Made by a program: the position numbers and the translations under genes. Positions 1-7,331 of a DNA stretch of 23,645 bases are shown piece after piece (position 1 is the first letter of the stretch; every line of letters starts with the position of its first letter). This DNA is from an uncultured bacterium (GTDB taxonomy: Bacteria; Bacillota; Clostridia; Lachnospirales; Lachnospiraceae): NCBI GenBank assembly GCA_905215405.1, contig CAJMQE010000059.1, positions 1 through 23,645 of the forward strand, read 5' to 3'. The notes under the pieces were generated by a model that saw only the letters and a list, made by a program, of their open reading frames with translations, made no database searches and was not told the DNA's origin.

Positions 1-133
1 AACAAATCAATACATTACGTGGTGGCAATCCCACGAAAAAAATGATTGACCCATTTTTTTAATAATGTTTGTTCCATTAATGAAGTTTAGGAATTTGTTT
101 TAAATATAAAATTTCAGGACACATAAGAAAAAG

Positions 134-201
134 GTGAAATCTAAATGTATTTTTACAGGCAAGTATCTCCAAATACCATAACCGAAATACATTTAGTTTC
201 C
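134..201. other. Long imperfect hairpin in gene-free region
   Basis: A perfect 12-bp inverted repeat, CTAAATGTATTT at 141-152 and AAATACATTTAG at 185-196, is extended by AAA/TTT and GG/CC pairs with small bulges. A small inner stem, GTAT/ATAC, lies at 163-176. No open reading frame covers it. It lies upstream of the terminator at 253-279 on the plus strand, so it may be part of an untranslated RNA or of the 3' end of a transcript that enters from the left edge. The function is not known. Confidence 0.5.
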
Positions 202-252
202 ATATAGATCATGATTACACGCTTATACGGATTTAGTTCCAATAACGGAAGA

Positions 253-279
253 GACGGCCAGTACTGGTCGTCTTTTTTT
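253..279 (+). terminator. Rho-independent terminator
   Basis: The 9-bp stem GACGGCCAG (253-261) pairs with CTGGTCGTC (264-272) with one G-U pair, and seven T residues follow (273-279). The A residues before the stem can pair with the T run. It ends a rightward transcript, yet no protein gene is visible between position 1 and here. Confidence 0.8.
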
Positions 280-342
280 ATGCCTAAAACTAAGGACTGT
301 CAGGAAATCAGTGTTATGAGAAAGCATAGATTAGATGTAGAA

Positions 343-412
343 GTGTGTATTTCGCATGAGAGAGTACAGATAGAATAGTGTGTATTTCGCATGAGAGAGT
401 ACAGATGGAATA
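343..412. repeat. 35-bp tandem repeat, two clear copies
   Basis: Two units, 343-377 and 378-412, begin GTGTGTATTTCGCATGAG and differ at one base. More diverged copies seem to flank them (about 311-342 and 413-435, which share the GAGAAAGCATA-type core). A small hairpin with arms ACATG/CATGT follows at about 433-454. The rest of 1-562 shows no gene. Confidence 0.75.
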
Positions 413-504
413 GTCCGTATTAGGCAGGAGAAAGCATACATGCAGGCATGTGCTTAGTCATGTGAGTGCAAGCTATTAAAAATTTATAAAGAGGTTCGCT
501 TTTG

Positions 505-533
505 TTGTAAAAGCCCCACATTCGTACTATAAT
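505..533 (+). promoter_or_regulatory. clpX promoter (SigA-type)
   Basis: A -35 element TTGTAA (505-510), a 17-bp spacer and a perfect -10 TATAAT (528-533). Transcription would start near 540, leaving a leader of about 22 bases before the clpX start. The ribosome binding site AGGAGG lies at 549-554. Confidence 0.75.
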
Positions 534-562
534 TACATGTATAAACTTAGGAGGACAAAAAC

Positions 563-2002
563 ATGGCCGACGAAAAAGACCGTATTAACGATACAGATAT
601 AAAGAAAGAAAATACTACAGCTGCAACGAAAGAAGCAGATGATGATGAATATGAAAAAATATGCTATATGTGCAGGAGACCGGAAAGCAAAGCTGGAAAA
701 ATGATCAGTATGCCGGGAAATATCTATATTTGTCCTGATTGTATGCAGAGAACATTTGATACCCTCAATTCAGGCGATATCAACTATGATGATATGATGA
801 AAATGGGAAATATTCCAGGAATGAATATTACTGGAATGAAGCTGACAGGAATGAATCCAGAAGATATGAACATGGAAATTCCAAAGAGACAACGTCTTAA
901 GAAAAAGAAGGCAGAGGATAAAAAGGAGATTCAGCCAGTTGATATCAAAAATCTTCCAGCACCTCACCAGATCAAGGCACAGCTTGATGAATATGTAGTA
1001 GGACAGGATCATGCAAAGAAGGTAATGTCAGTAGCTGTCTATAATCACTATAAGAGAGTAATGCTCGACAGTGCTGATTCAATTGAAATTGAAAAGTCTA
1101 ATATGCTGATGATCGGACCAACAGGTAGTGGTAAGACCTATCTTGTAAAGACACTGGCAAGACTTTTGGATGTCCCTCTTGCAATTACAGATGCAACAGC
1201 ACTGACAGAGGCTGGATATATCGGCGATGATATCGAAAGTGTTGTATCGAAACTTCTGGCTGCAGCAGATAATGATGTAGAAAAGGCAGAACGTGGCATT
1301 ATCTTTATCGATGAAATTGATAAGATCGCTAAGAAAAAAGAGACAAGAAGCAGAGACGTAAGTGGAGAATCTGTACAGCAGGGAATGCTCAAACTGCTTG
1401 AGGGCAGCGAAATCGAAGTGCCAGTTGGGGCAAATAGTAAGAATGCAATGGTTCCACTGACAACAGTGAATACTAAGAATATCTTATTTATCTGTGGCGG
1501 CGCATTTCCAGATCTTGAAGAAGTAATCAAGGAAAGACTGAACAAACAGTCTTCAATTGGTTTCTCTGCTGATTTGAAGGATAAATATGATGAAGATCCT
1601 GATATTTTAGACAAAGTAACACTGGAAGATTTGAAGACATTTGGTATGATTCCAGAATTTTTGGGTCGTCTTCCAATTATTTTCACTCTGGAAGGGCTAA
1701 CAAAGGATATGCTTGTAAAAGTATTAAAAGAGCCTAAAAATGCGATTTTAAAACAGTATCATAAGCTGTTACAGCTCGATGAAGTGGATCTGATCTTTGA
1801 TGACAGTGCATTGGAAGCGATTGCTGACAAGGCGATTGAAAAGAAGACAGGAGCCAGAGCACTTCGTTCAATTATTGAAGAATTTATGCTGGATATTATG
1901 TATGAAATTCCAAAAGATCCAAATATCGGAAGAGTTACGATAACAGGTGATTATATCAATAAAAAGGGCGGCCCTAAGATCGAAATGAGAGGGATGCTCT
2001 AG
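563..2002 (+). CDS. clpX: ATP-dependent Clp protease ATP-binding subunit ClpX (atypical linker)
   Basis: AAA+ unfoldase that feeds substrates to the ClpP peptidase in the cytosol. Seen in the 479-residue product: an N-terminal C4 zinc-binding domain (C34, C37, C57, C60), Walker A GPTGSGKT at 185-192, the pore-1 motif GYIG at 218-221, Walker B IIFIDEID at 246-253, the IGF loop that docks ClpP at 332-334, GMIPEFLGRLP at 361-371 and sensor 2 GARALR at 430-435. It is longer than typical ClpX (about 410-430 residues). The extra length is an acidic/Lys-rich start and a methionine-rich linker (about 79-104) built on GMN/GMK repeats. The start is fixed by AGGAGG at 549-554. No clpP is nearby, so this may be a second, lineage-specific ClpX. 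The next gene follows with no terminator between them. Confidence 0.93.
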   Translation: MADEKDRINDTDIKKENTTAATKEADDDEYEKICYMCRRPESKAGKMISMPGNIYICPDCMQRTFDTLNSGDINYDDMMKMGNIPGMNITGMKLTGMNPEDMNMEIPKRQRLKKKKAEDKKEIQPVDIKNLPAPHQIKAQLDEYVVGQDHAKKVMSVAVYNHYKRVMLDSADSIEIEKSNMLMIGPTGSGKTYLVKTLARLLDVPLAITDATALTEAGYIGDDIESVVSKLLAAADNDVEKAERGIIFIDEIDKIAKKKETRSRDVSGESVQQGMLKLLEGSEIEVPVGANSKNAMVPLTTVNTKNILFICGGAFPDLEEVIKERLNKQSSIGFSADLKDKYDEDPDILDKVTLEDLKTFGMIPEFLGRLPIIFTLEGLTKDMLVKVLKEPKNAILKQYHKLLQLDEVDLIFDDSALEAIADKAIEKKTGARALRSIIEEFMLDIMYEIPKDPNIGRVTITGDYINKKGGPKIEMRGML

Positions 2003-2090
2003 AATTTAATAAAACCATTGTCTGTCATTCATAAAATCATTTACTCGGAATATAAGTAGAATAGAGATTATCAGTATAAGGATTTTGGGA

Positions 2091-3740
2091 ATGACAGAAT
2101 CAGTGGATTGCGCTAATATCATTACATCAGAAGATTATGCAGACTTTATTGTAAAACGAAGTGAAAGAGTTTTAGAATCTTATAAAAATGATCCCAATGC
2201 ATGCGTGGAGATCGTCAATGCGGACTGGATGATTGTTCATGCTCCATATAGTAAGGAAGCTGGAATTAATGTCGGTACATCAGGGTATTTCCGAATTCCA
2301 AAGTTACTCACGGTAATGGATACCACAAGTATGGAAGCCTCCGGAATCACAGCCGTACAGAATCAGCCCGCACTTGATCTGCGTGGACAGGGAGTTATCA
2401 TAGGGTTTGTAGATACGGGGATTGATTATACAAATCAGGTATTTCAATTTACGAGGAATCGTAGTAAGATCGAGGCAATCTGGGATCAGACACAGCCATG
2501 GAATGCAGATAATACGGAAATACATGAGCAGTACCCGAATGTTCACTATGGAAATATTTATACCAATGAGCAGATCAATCAGGCACTTGAGGCAAAAGAA
2601 CGTGGAGAGGATCCCTACAATATTGTTCCTACTACAGATGATGCAGAGGGGCATGGGACTTTTATGGCAGGCATTGCGGCAGGCAGAAGTATAGATGAGC
2701 AGTTTATTGGTGCGGCGCCGGATGCAACAGTTCTGATGGTCAAATTAAAACCTGCAAAGACATATCTGCGGGATTTTTACCTGATCAAAAAGGTTGCGAT
2801 TGCGTATCAGGCCAATGATGTGATGATGGGAGTCATGGCCCTTCTGGATTATGCTAAAAAGGCAAAAAAACCACTTGTAATCTGCATTGGACTCGGAACG
2901 AACATGGGACCGCATTCAATCGGAACACCACTTGGCATATATCTGAACAGTGTTGCAAATACAGTCGGTGTTGTTGTGGTTACCTGTACAGGAAATGAGA
3001 CTGATAAGAGACATCACTATAGTGGGCTAAAGAATGATGACCAGACATTTATACCGGTTGAAGTTTTCGTCGGTGAAAATTCGACTGGTTTTACACTAGA
3101 GCTGTGGGGAAAGAGCCCGGAATTCTTTTCAGTTGCGATTGTATCTCCATCTGGGGAGGAAATCCAGCGTGTGCCAATCCGTAGTGGATCGAGCAGTATT
3201 ATTAACTTTATCTTTGAGCGTTCTATTATCAGACTGGATTACAGAGTTGTAGAGGTACTTTCAGGGGATGAACTTGTCCTGATGCGTTTTCAGTTTCCAA
3301 CACAGGGAATTTGGACCATACGGGTATATGGAATTAGTGGAATCACAGGGGTATTTAACATGTGGCTTCCAGTGGAAGGTTTCTTAAATACCGATACGTA
3401 TTTTATTGAATCCTCACCCTATACTACGCTGACAGAACCATCGCCAGCGGCACAGACACTGACTGTTGCCGGGTATGAGCACCAGAATATGAGTCTGTTC
3501 GTCAGTTCAGGCCGAGGCTATACAGCAGATGGCAGGGTGAAGCCGGATCTGGCAGCACCAGCTGTAAATGTGTATGGACCGGCACCTGGGGGTCGTTTTG
3601 TATACAGGACAGGAACCAGTATTGCAGCAGCTCATGTGGCCGGTGCAGCAGCACTCCTTCTGACATGGGGCGTTGTCAGAGGCAATAACAGTCTAATGAG
3701 TACTTCAACGGTCAAAAATATTCTGATCAGGGGGTGCTAG
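2091..3740 (+). CDS. S8 family subtilisin-like protease, Csp-like, C-terminus frameshifted
   Basis: Serine protease of the subtilase family, resembling the clostridial Csp germination proteases. Counting from the upstream TTG at 2085, the catalytic triad is intact: D110 in FVDTGIDY, H190 in EGHGTFMAG and S512 in GTSIAAAHVAG, with an oxyanion Asn at 304 (CTGNE). An insertion of about 125 residues (roughly 320-445) separates the oxyanion and Ser blocks, as in Csp proteins. There is no clear signal peptide. ATG 2091 is preferred over TTG 2085 because AAGGA at 2078-2082 is 8 bases from the ATG. The frame stops at 3740, but the +1 frame continues with a typical family C-terminus to 3831. One extra G in the run 3730-3734 explains this, and the restored product would be about 579 residues. 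It probably shares a transcript with clpX. A role in germination is inference only. Confidence 0.85.
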   Translation: MTESVDCANIITSEDYADFIVKRSERVLESYKNDPNACVEIVNADWMIVHAPYSKEAGINVGTSGYFRIPKLLTVMDTTSMEASGITAVQNQPALDLRGQGVIIGFVDTGIDYTNQVFQFTRNRSKIEAIWDQTQPWNADNTEIHEQYPNVHYGNIYTNEQINQALEAKERGEDPYNIVPTTDDAEGHGTFMAGIAAGRSIDEQFIGAAPDATVLMVKLKPAKTYLRDFYLIKKVAIAYQANDVMMGVMALLDYAKKAKKPLVICIGLGTNMGPHSIGTPLGIYLNSVANTVGVVVVTCTGNETDKRHHYSGLKNDDQTFIPVEVFVGENSTGFTLELWGKSPEFFSVAIVSPSGEEIQRVPIRSGSSSIINFIFERSIIRLDYRVVEVLSGDELVLMRFQFPTQGIWTIRVYGISGITGVFNMWLPVEGFLNTDTYFIESSPYTTLTEPSPAAQTLTVAGYEHQNMSLFVSSGRGYTADGRVKPDLAAPAVNVYGPAPGGRFVYRTGTSIAAAHVAGAAALLLTWGVVRGNNSLMSTSTVKNILIRGC

Positions 3741-3831
3741 AAGAGATGATTCTCTGACCTATCCGAACAGGGAATGGGGTTACGGAGAACTCGATCTGAT
3801 CCAGGCATTTGAAAGGCTGAGTCAGGATTGA
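3730..3831 (+). other. Frameshifted C-terminal tail of the S8 protease
   Basis: A run of five G residues lies at 3730-3734. With four, the reading frame would pass through GARRDDSLTYPNREWGYG and end at TGA 3829-3831, adding 32 residues. The motif YPNREWGYGELDL matches the expected end of Csp-like subtilases. As given, the frame reads Gly-Cys-stop at 3740. It may be a true mutation, phase variation at the G run, or a sequencing error. Confidence 0.85.
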
Positions 3832-3865
3832 TTAAATCAAGAGGACGCAGAAACCGACAGAAACA

Positions 3866-3955
3866 AAATATAGGAATAGACATAGATAAAATGTAGCAAC
3901 AGTCATGAACAAATGTAGGAATAGACATAGATAAAATGTCGAAACAGGCATGAAC
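3866..3955. repeat. 45-bp tandem repeat, two copies, with ~22-bp sub-repeats
   Basis: Units 3866-3910 and 3911-3955 both start AAATRTAGGAATAGACATAG and are nearly identical. Each unit splits into two related halves of 22-23 bp (GAATAGACAT... and CAACAGTCAT...), so the basic monomer is about 22-23 bp. Degenerate monomers (AAAAAGTTGCAACAG, AAAAAGTTGTAAAACAG) continue to about 4030. It lies directly behind the protease gene, where no hairpin-plus-T terminator is seen. Confidence 0.75.
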
Positions 3956-4162
3956 AAAAAGTTGCAACAGATACTAAAAAGTTGTAAAACAGGTGTAGCT
4001 AAAGCGATAGATGTAGAAGTAGAATAGAGATAGATTTAGTTACAGATGTGTGGAAATTGGTGGAAACCTTCTTCATGAATGAAATATATGTAGGCGAATG
4101 ATGGAAAATGTGCTAAAATCATAGAACAGGTAACATGATACGGCAGAATAAGGAGAAACTGT
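3956..4162. other. Intergenic, decayed repeats and HAD gene leader
   Basis: The first ~75 bases are degenerate copies of the upstream repeat. The rest holds no gene. A possible extended -10, TGTGCTAAAAT, ends at 4119 but has no convincing -35. The ribosome binding site AAGGAG at 4150-4155 serves the next gene. Confidence 0.4.
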
Positions 4163-4978
4163 ATGAAATACAAAGCACTGGCCCTGGATCTAGATGGGAC
4201 ACTGACAGATAGCAACAAGAATCTTTCCCAGAAGAATATTGATGCAATTCATAAAGCAATCGAAGAGGACGTAGCAGTCATTCTTGCGTCTGGCAGACCT
4301 GTTCTTGGAATCACAGAGATTGCAGAACAACTGGAATTAAAAGAGCGTGGAGGCTATATTCTGGCCTATAATGGAGGCAATATTATTGATTGCAGGGACG
4401 ATTCTTTATTATATGAAAAAATCCTTCCTGCGGAATGTATTCCACTGATCTGTGATACAGCCCGTAAAAATGATGTGATCGCGCTTACATATACAAAGGA
4501 TGAAATCGTAGCAGAATCACAGGATGATGAATATTTGCTTCGGGAAGCGAAATGTAATCATGCAAGGATCAGAAAAGTAGATAATCTAGAGACTTTCGTT
4601 GATTATCCAGTTGCGAAGTTTCTGGTCGTTGGAGAACATGAAAAGCTTTTGAAAGTACAGGAGGTACTTTTAGATGCTTATGCAGACCGGATCGATGCAT
4701 TTTTTTCAGAGTCGTATTTTCTGGAAGTTGTGCCGGCAGGAATTGCAAAATCCGCATCCCTTGATGTTTTACTTGGAAATCTTGGAATCCGCAGTGAAGA
4801 ACTGATCGCATGCGGAGATGGAATGAATGATATTCCGATGTTAGAGTATGCTGGTTTATCAGTGGCTATGGAAAATGCTTATCCACAGGTAAAGCAATAT
4901 GCGGATTATATCACTTTGTCCAATGATGAAGATGGAGTAGCACATGTAATTGAAAGATATATTTTAGACAAAGTTTGA
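4163..4978 (+). CDS. Cof-type HAD-IIB family phosphatase
   Basis: Haloacid-dehalogenase-type hydrolase, probably a cytosolic sugar-phosphate or related small-molecule phosphatase; the substrate cannot be read from sequence. The 271-residue product has all four HAD motifs: DLDGT at 9-13 (nucleophile D9, acid D11), Ser43 in LASGRP, Lys196 in GIAKSASLD, and GDGMNDIPML beginning at 218. The large cap between motifs II and III is the C2B type of Cof proteins. Length is normal for the family. The start is supported by AAGGAG 7 bases upstream. It stands alone between repeat DNA and a small unknown gene and has no obvious terminator. Its last codons overlap a possible promoter for the next gene. Confidence 0.9.
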   Translation: MKYKALALDLDGTLTDSNKNLSQKNIDAIHKAIEEDVAVILASGRPVLGITEIAEQLELKERGGYILAYNGGNIIDCRDDSLLYEKILPAECIPLICDTARKNDVIALTYTKDEIVAESQDDEYLLREAKCNHARIRKVDNLETFVDYPVAKFLVVGEHEKLLKVQEVLLDAYADRIDAFFSESYFLEVVPAGIAKSASLDVLLGNLGIRSEELIACGDGMNDIPMLEYAGLSVAMENAYPQVKQYADYITLSNDEDGVAHVIERYILDKV

Positions 4979-5004
4979 CTAAAAGTCTGAAAATAATATA
5001 TAAA
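4975..5004 (+). promoter_or_regulatory. Possible promoter for the small gene at 5205
   Basis: TTGACT (4975-4980) and TATAAA (4999-5004) are 18 bp apart. The -35 overlaps the HAD gene's stop codon. The region is very AT-rich, so chance matches are likely. A short hairpin with arms AAGAAAG/CTTTCTT lies downstream, within about 5090-5105. Confidence 0.45.
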
Positions 5005-5204
5005 TTGTAATAAAATATAAAATCAACTGCAAAAATCTAAAATAGAATAAATATTTAATATATTATGCCGATATAAAATATAAGAAAGAAAAGTTGCTTT
5101 CTTAAACATGAGCAAGGATGCTTAAATTCGTTAATGTACCTAGGCAATAATGAATCGTATTCAAGGAGGAGATTAAAGCAGAAACAGTAAGAGGTTTTGA
5201 AAAG

Positions 5205-5504
5205 GTGCAACCCGTTAACCAGATCTCTGCCGTGAGAATGGTAGCAGATAAGAAACCCTTTACGCGTGAAGAAAAGCATTTCGCCAAAATGCTGGAAAAA
5301 GAGACGGATAGAGAAAAACATTCGGGTAACCGAAATGGAAATGAAGCAACGGAGAGAAGATCCGATGGAAATCCGGAACATTTTGACAGCAGAAGCACAG
5401 ACAAAGTCAGTAACCGTTATAGCGGAGTTATGAATATTTATAACAGAAGCGCTCAGGAAGTATACATCTACCTGAAGATGACGACTACTGATATGAAAGG
5501 ATGA
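5205..5504 (+). CDS. Small hypothetical protein
   Basis: Unrecognised 99-residue, highly charged soluble protein with no signal or membrane segment. A Lys/Glu-rich helix-like stretch (about 17-40, FTREEKHFAKMLEKETD) is followed by an Asn/Arg/Ser-rich middle and a C-terminus YNRSAQEVYIYLKM. The main support is that its TGA stop is 3 bases before a strong intrinsic terminator. The start is uncertain. GTG 5205 has only a weak GAGG 10 bases upstream. A perfect AAGGAGG at 5163-5169 lies in the same open frame, but no ATG, GTG or TTG follows it at a usable distance; ATT 5172 is the nearest odd candidate and would give 110 residues. No function is proposed. Confidence 0.55.
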   Translation: MQPVNQISAVRMVADKKPFTREEKHFAKMLEKETDREKHSGNRNGNEATERRSDGNPEHFDSRSTDKVSNRYSGVMNIYNRSAQEVYIYLKMTTTDMKG

Positions 5505-5507
5505 ACT

Positions 5508-5544
5508 AGGAATAGGAGTAGGCATATACTCCTATTCCTTTTTT
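5508..5544 (+). terminator. Rho-independent terminator
   Basis: A perfect 13-bp stem, AGGAATAGGAGTA (5508-5520) with TACTCCTATTCCT (5527-5539), has the 6-base loop GGCATA and a T run at 5539-5544. It follows the small gene's stop at once and insulates the cps operon from upstream transcription. Confidence 0.92.
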
Positions 5545-5631
5545 GTTGTAAAAATCAGGTCTTGTGGCTATTCATGATCGTGTTCAGGGCAGGTGTAAAA
5601 GAAGAGTTCTTATGCGACCTCACTGGGACTG

Positions 5632-5653
5632 CGGACCAAATTGAAGCGGTCCG
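5632..5653. promoter_or_regulatory. Operator-like inverted repeat at the cps promoter
   Basis: CGGACC (5632-5637) and GGTCCG (5648-5653) form a perfect 6-bp dyad with a 10-bp gap. The -35 hexamer at 5641-5646 sits in the gap, so a protein bound here would cover the promoter. The binding protein is not identifiable. Confidence 0.45.
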
Positions 5654-5669
5654 GATTTTATGATACTAT
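5641..5669 (+). promoter_or_regulatory. cpsBCD promoter, extended -10
   Basis: The -35 TTGAAG (5641-5646), a 17-bp spacer and the -10 TACTAT (5664-5669) are preceded by TGA, giving an extended -10. It lies 32 bases upstream of cpsB and is the only good promoter between the terminator at 5544 and the operon. Confidence 0.65.
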
Positions 5670-5701
5670 ATAGAAATATAAGCAAAGGCGAATTGTAACT
5701 T

Positions 5702-6451
5702 ATGAAAAGCAGGTTGAACGAAAATGGTTATATTGATCTCCACAGCCACATTTTATTTGACGTGGATGATGGGGCAGCGGATAGACTGACCAGCGTGAAG
5801 ATGCTGGAAATGGCTTATCGGGACGGAATCAGGATGATGATTGCAACTCCGCATTACCATCCGGTGAGATGTCTGGCAACAAAAGAACAGATTAGAAAGA
5901 ACTACCTGGAATTGTGTGAAATTGTAGAAAAACTGCATCCTGATATGCAGATTCTGCTTGGAAGGGAAGTCCTTTATACGACAGGAATCGAAGAACAACT
6001 GGAGAACAGCCGTGATCTGAATCTGAACGAGTCTGAATATGTATTGGTCGAGTTCTCGGCAGGAGACAGCTTTCAGCAAATTAGATCAGGTCTGAATAAC
6101 ATTCTTCTGTCCGGAAATATTCCAGTTCTTGCACATGTTGAACGGTATCCAAATGTTGCAATAGACTGGCAGCAGGTAATAGAACTTCATGAACTTGGTG
6201 TGGTGATCCAAGCAAATGCGGCCTCTATTATGGGAGAGTTTGGCTGGAAGGCAAAACGTTTTACAAGGAGACTACTGAAAGAGCGTCTGATTGACATTGT
6301 GGCAACGGATGCACATAGTACTGGAAAGAGGGCGCCACTGATCAGCCAGTGTGTGAGCTATATCGACAAAAGATATGGAAGTGCCTATGCTACGAAGGTG
6401 TCGGTCACAAATCCATATAAAATTATACTTAATGAATACCTGGAGGATTAA
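5702..6451 (+). CDS. cpsB: CpsB/YwqE-type PHP tyrosine-protein phosphatase
   Basis: Metal-dependent phosphotyrosine phosphatase of the PHP fold. It dephosphorylates the BY-kinase CpsD and so regulates capsule or exopolysaccharide assembly in the cytosol. The 249-residue product has the expected metal ligands: DLHSHILFDVDDG at 12-24 (H14, H16, D20), TPHYHP at 49-54 (H51), GREVLY from 87 (E89), LAHVERY from 143 (H145) and ATDAHS at 201-206 (D203, H205). Length matches the family. The start follows a weak AAAGGCG at 5684-5690. The gene is first in an operon, with only 5 bases between its stop codon and cpsC. The cpsC ribosome binding site GGAGG (6442-6446) lies inside its last codons. Confidence 0.92.
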   Translation: MKSRLNENGYIDLHSHILFDVDDGAADRLTSVKMLEMAYRDGIRMMIATPHYHPVRCLATKEQIRKNYLELCEIVEKLHPDMQILLGREVLYTTGIEEQLENSRDLNLNESEYVLVEFSAGDSFQQIRSGLNNILLSGNIPVLAHVERYPNVAIDWQQVIELHELGVVIQANAASIMGEFGWKAKRFTRRLLKERLIDIVATDAHSTGKRAPLISQCVSYIDKRYGSAYATKVSVTNPYKIILNEYLED

Positions 6452-6456
6452 AGGGA

Positions 6457-7296
6457 ATGGAAGCAAAGAAAAATAATGATGAGATTGAGATAGATTTACG
6501 ACAGATATTCTCACTGCTCTGGCATAGATTATTTATCATCGTGCTGATAGCAGCAGCATGCGGCGGGATTACATATGCAGCCAGTCGTTTTCTGATTAGA
6601 CCTGTATATGAATCTTCAACAAAGCTGTATGTGATTAGTCGTGCAAATGATGGGACAACTACCTTAAATGATTTACAGACATCTACTCAGCTGACAAAGG
6701 ATTACAAGATTCTTGTGACGAGCAGACCTGTAACGGATGCGGTAATCCGCAAACTGGGACTAAATATGTCAAATGATCAGCTTGCAGATTCTATAGCGGT
6801 CAATACACCTGCAGACACGAGGGTACTTGAAATTGTGGTATCTAATCACGATCCATACATAGCAAAAGAAATCGCTGATGAAATTGCTGATATTTCATCG
6901 GATACAATATGTGATGTCATGCAGATCGAAAAGGTAAATGTGATTGAAGAGGGAAATGTTGCGACTCGTCCGGTAAGTCCGAATAGCGTGAAAAATGCCA
7001 TTATTGGAGCATTGATCGGTTTTCTGGTAGCATGTGCGTTCGTCATCATTCGTTCGCTGCTCGACGATACAATCAAGACTTCAGAGGATGTTGCAAATTA
7101 TCTTGGAATCAGTACACTTGCAATGATTCCACTCTGTGAAGAAATGATCGACAATACGAAAACAAATTCTCGAAACACAAAGAAAGAAATGAAAAAACGG
7201 CAAAAAGCCAGAGCCAAAGCGCTAAAGGAAAAAGAAAAGGCCGATAAAAGTGGTGTGAAAGAAGATGTTGATCAGGACGAAGAAACTCTTTTATAA
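6457..7296 (+). CDS. cpsC: CpsC/Wzz-type chain length determinant and kinase adaptor
   Basis: Polysaccharide co-polymerase of the Wzz superfamily, which in Firmicutes is the membrane activator of the separate kinase CpsD. The 279-residue product shows a cytosolic start, a first membrane helix at about 25-45, an outward domain, a Pro-containing segment RPVSPNSVKN at 171-180 and a second helix at about 181-200. A Lys/Glu-rich cytosolic tail, 236-279, is longer than in many homologues and is likely the kinase contact. The start is set by GGAGG 10 bases upstream. It sits between cpsB and cpsD in the usual order. Confidence 0.9.
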   Translation: MEAKKNNDEIEIDLRQIFSLLWHRLFIIVLIAAACGGITYAASRFLIRPVYESSTKLYVISRANDGTTTLNDLQTSTQLTKDYKILVTSRPVTDAVIRKLGLNMSNDQLADSIAVNTPADTRVLEIVVSNHDPYIAKEIADEIADISSDTICDVMQIEKVNVIEEGNVATRPVSPNSVKNAIIGALIGFLVACAFVIIRSLLDDTIKTSEDVANYLGISTLAMIPLCEEMIDNTKTNSRNTKKEMKKRQKARAKALKEKEKADKSGVKEDVDQDEETLL

Positions 7297-7331
7297 ATGT
7301 GAGTTAAAGAGATAGAAAGTAGGTGCAGGAA

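Noticed and set aside
343..412. Possible CRISPR array
   Set aside because: The units are contiguous, with no unique spacers between conserved repeats, and no cas gene is present. The same holds for the 23-bp array at 14715-14908.
5055..5525. 156-residue minus-strand frame opposite the small gene
   Set aside because: Low-quality composition, and it would begin inside the terminator stem. The plus-strand frame is better supported by the terminator position.
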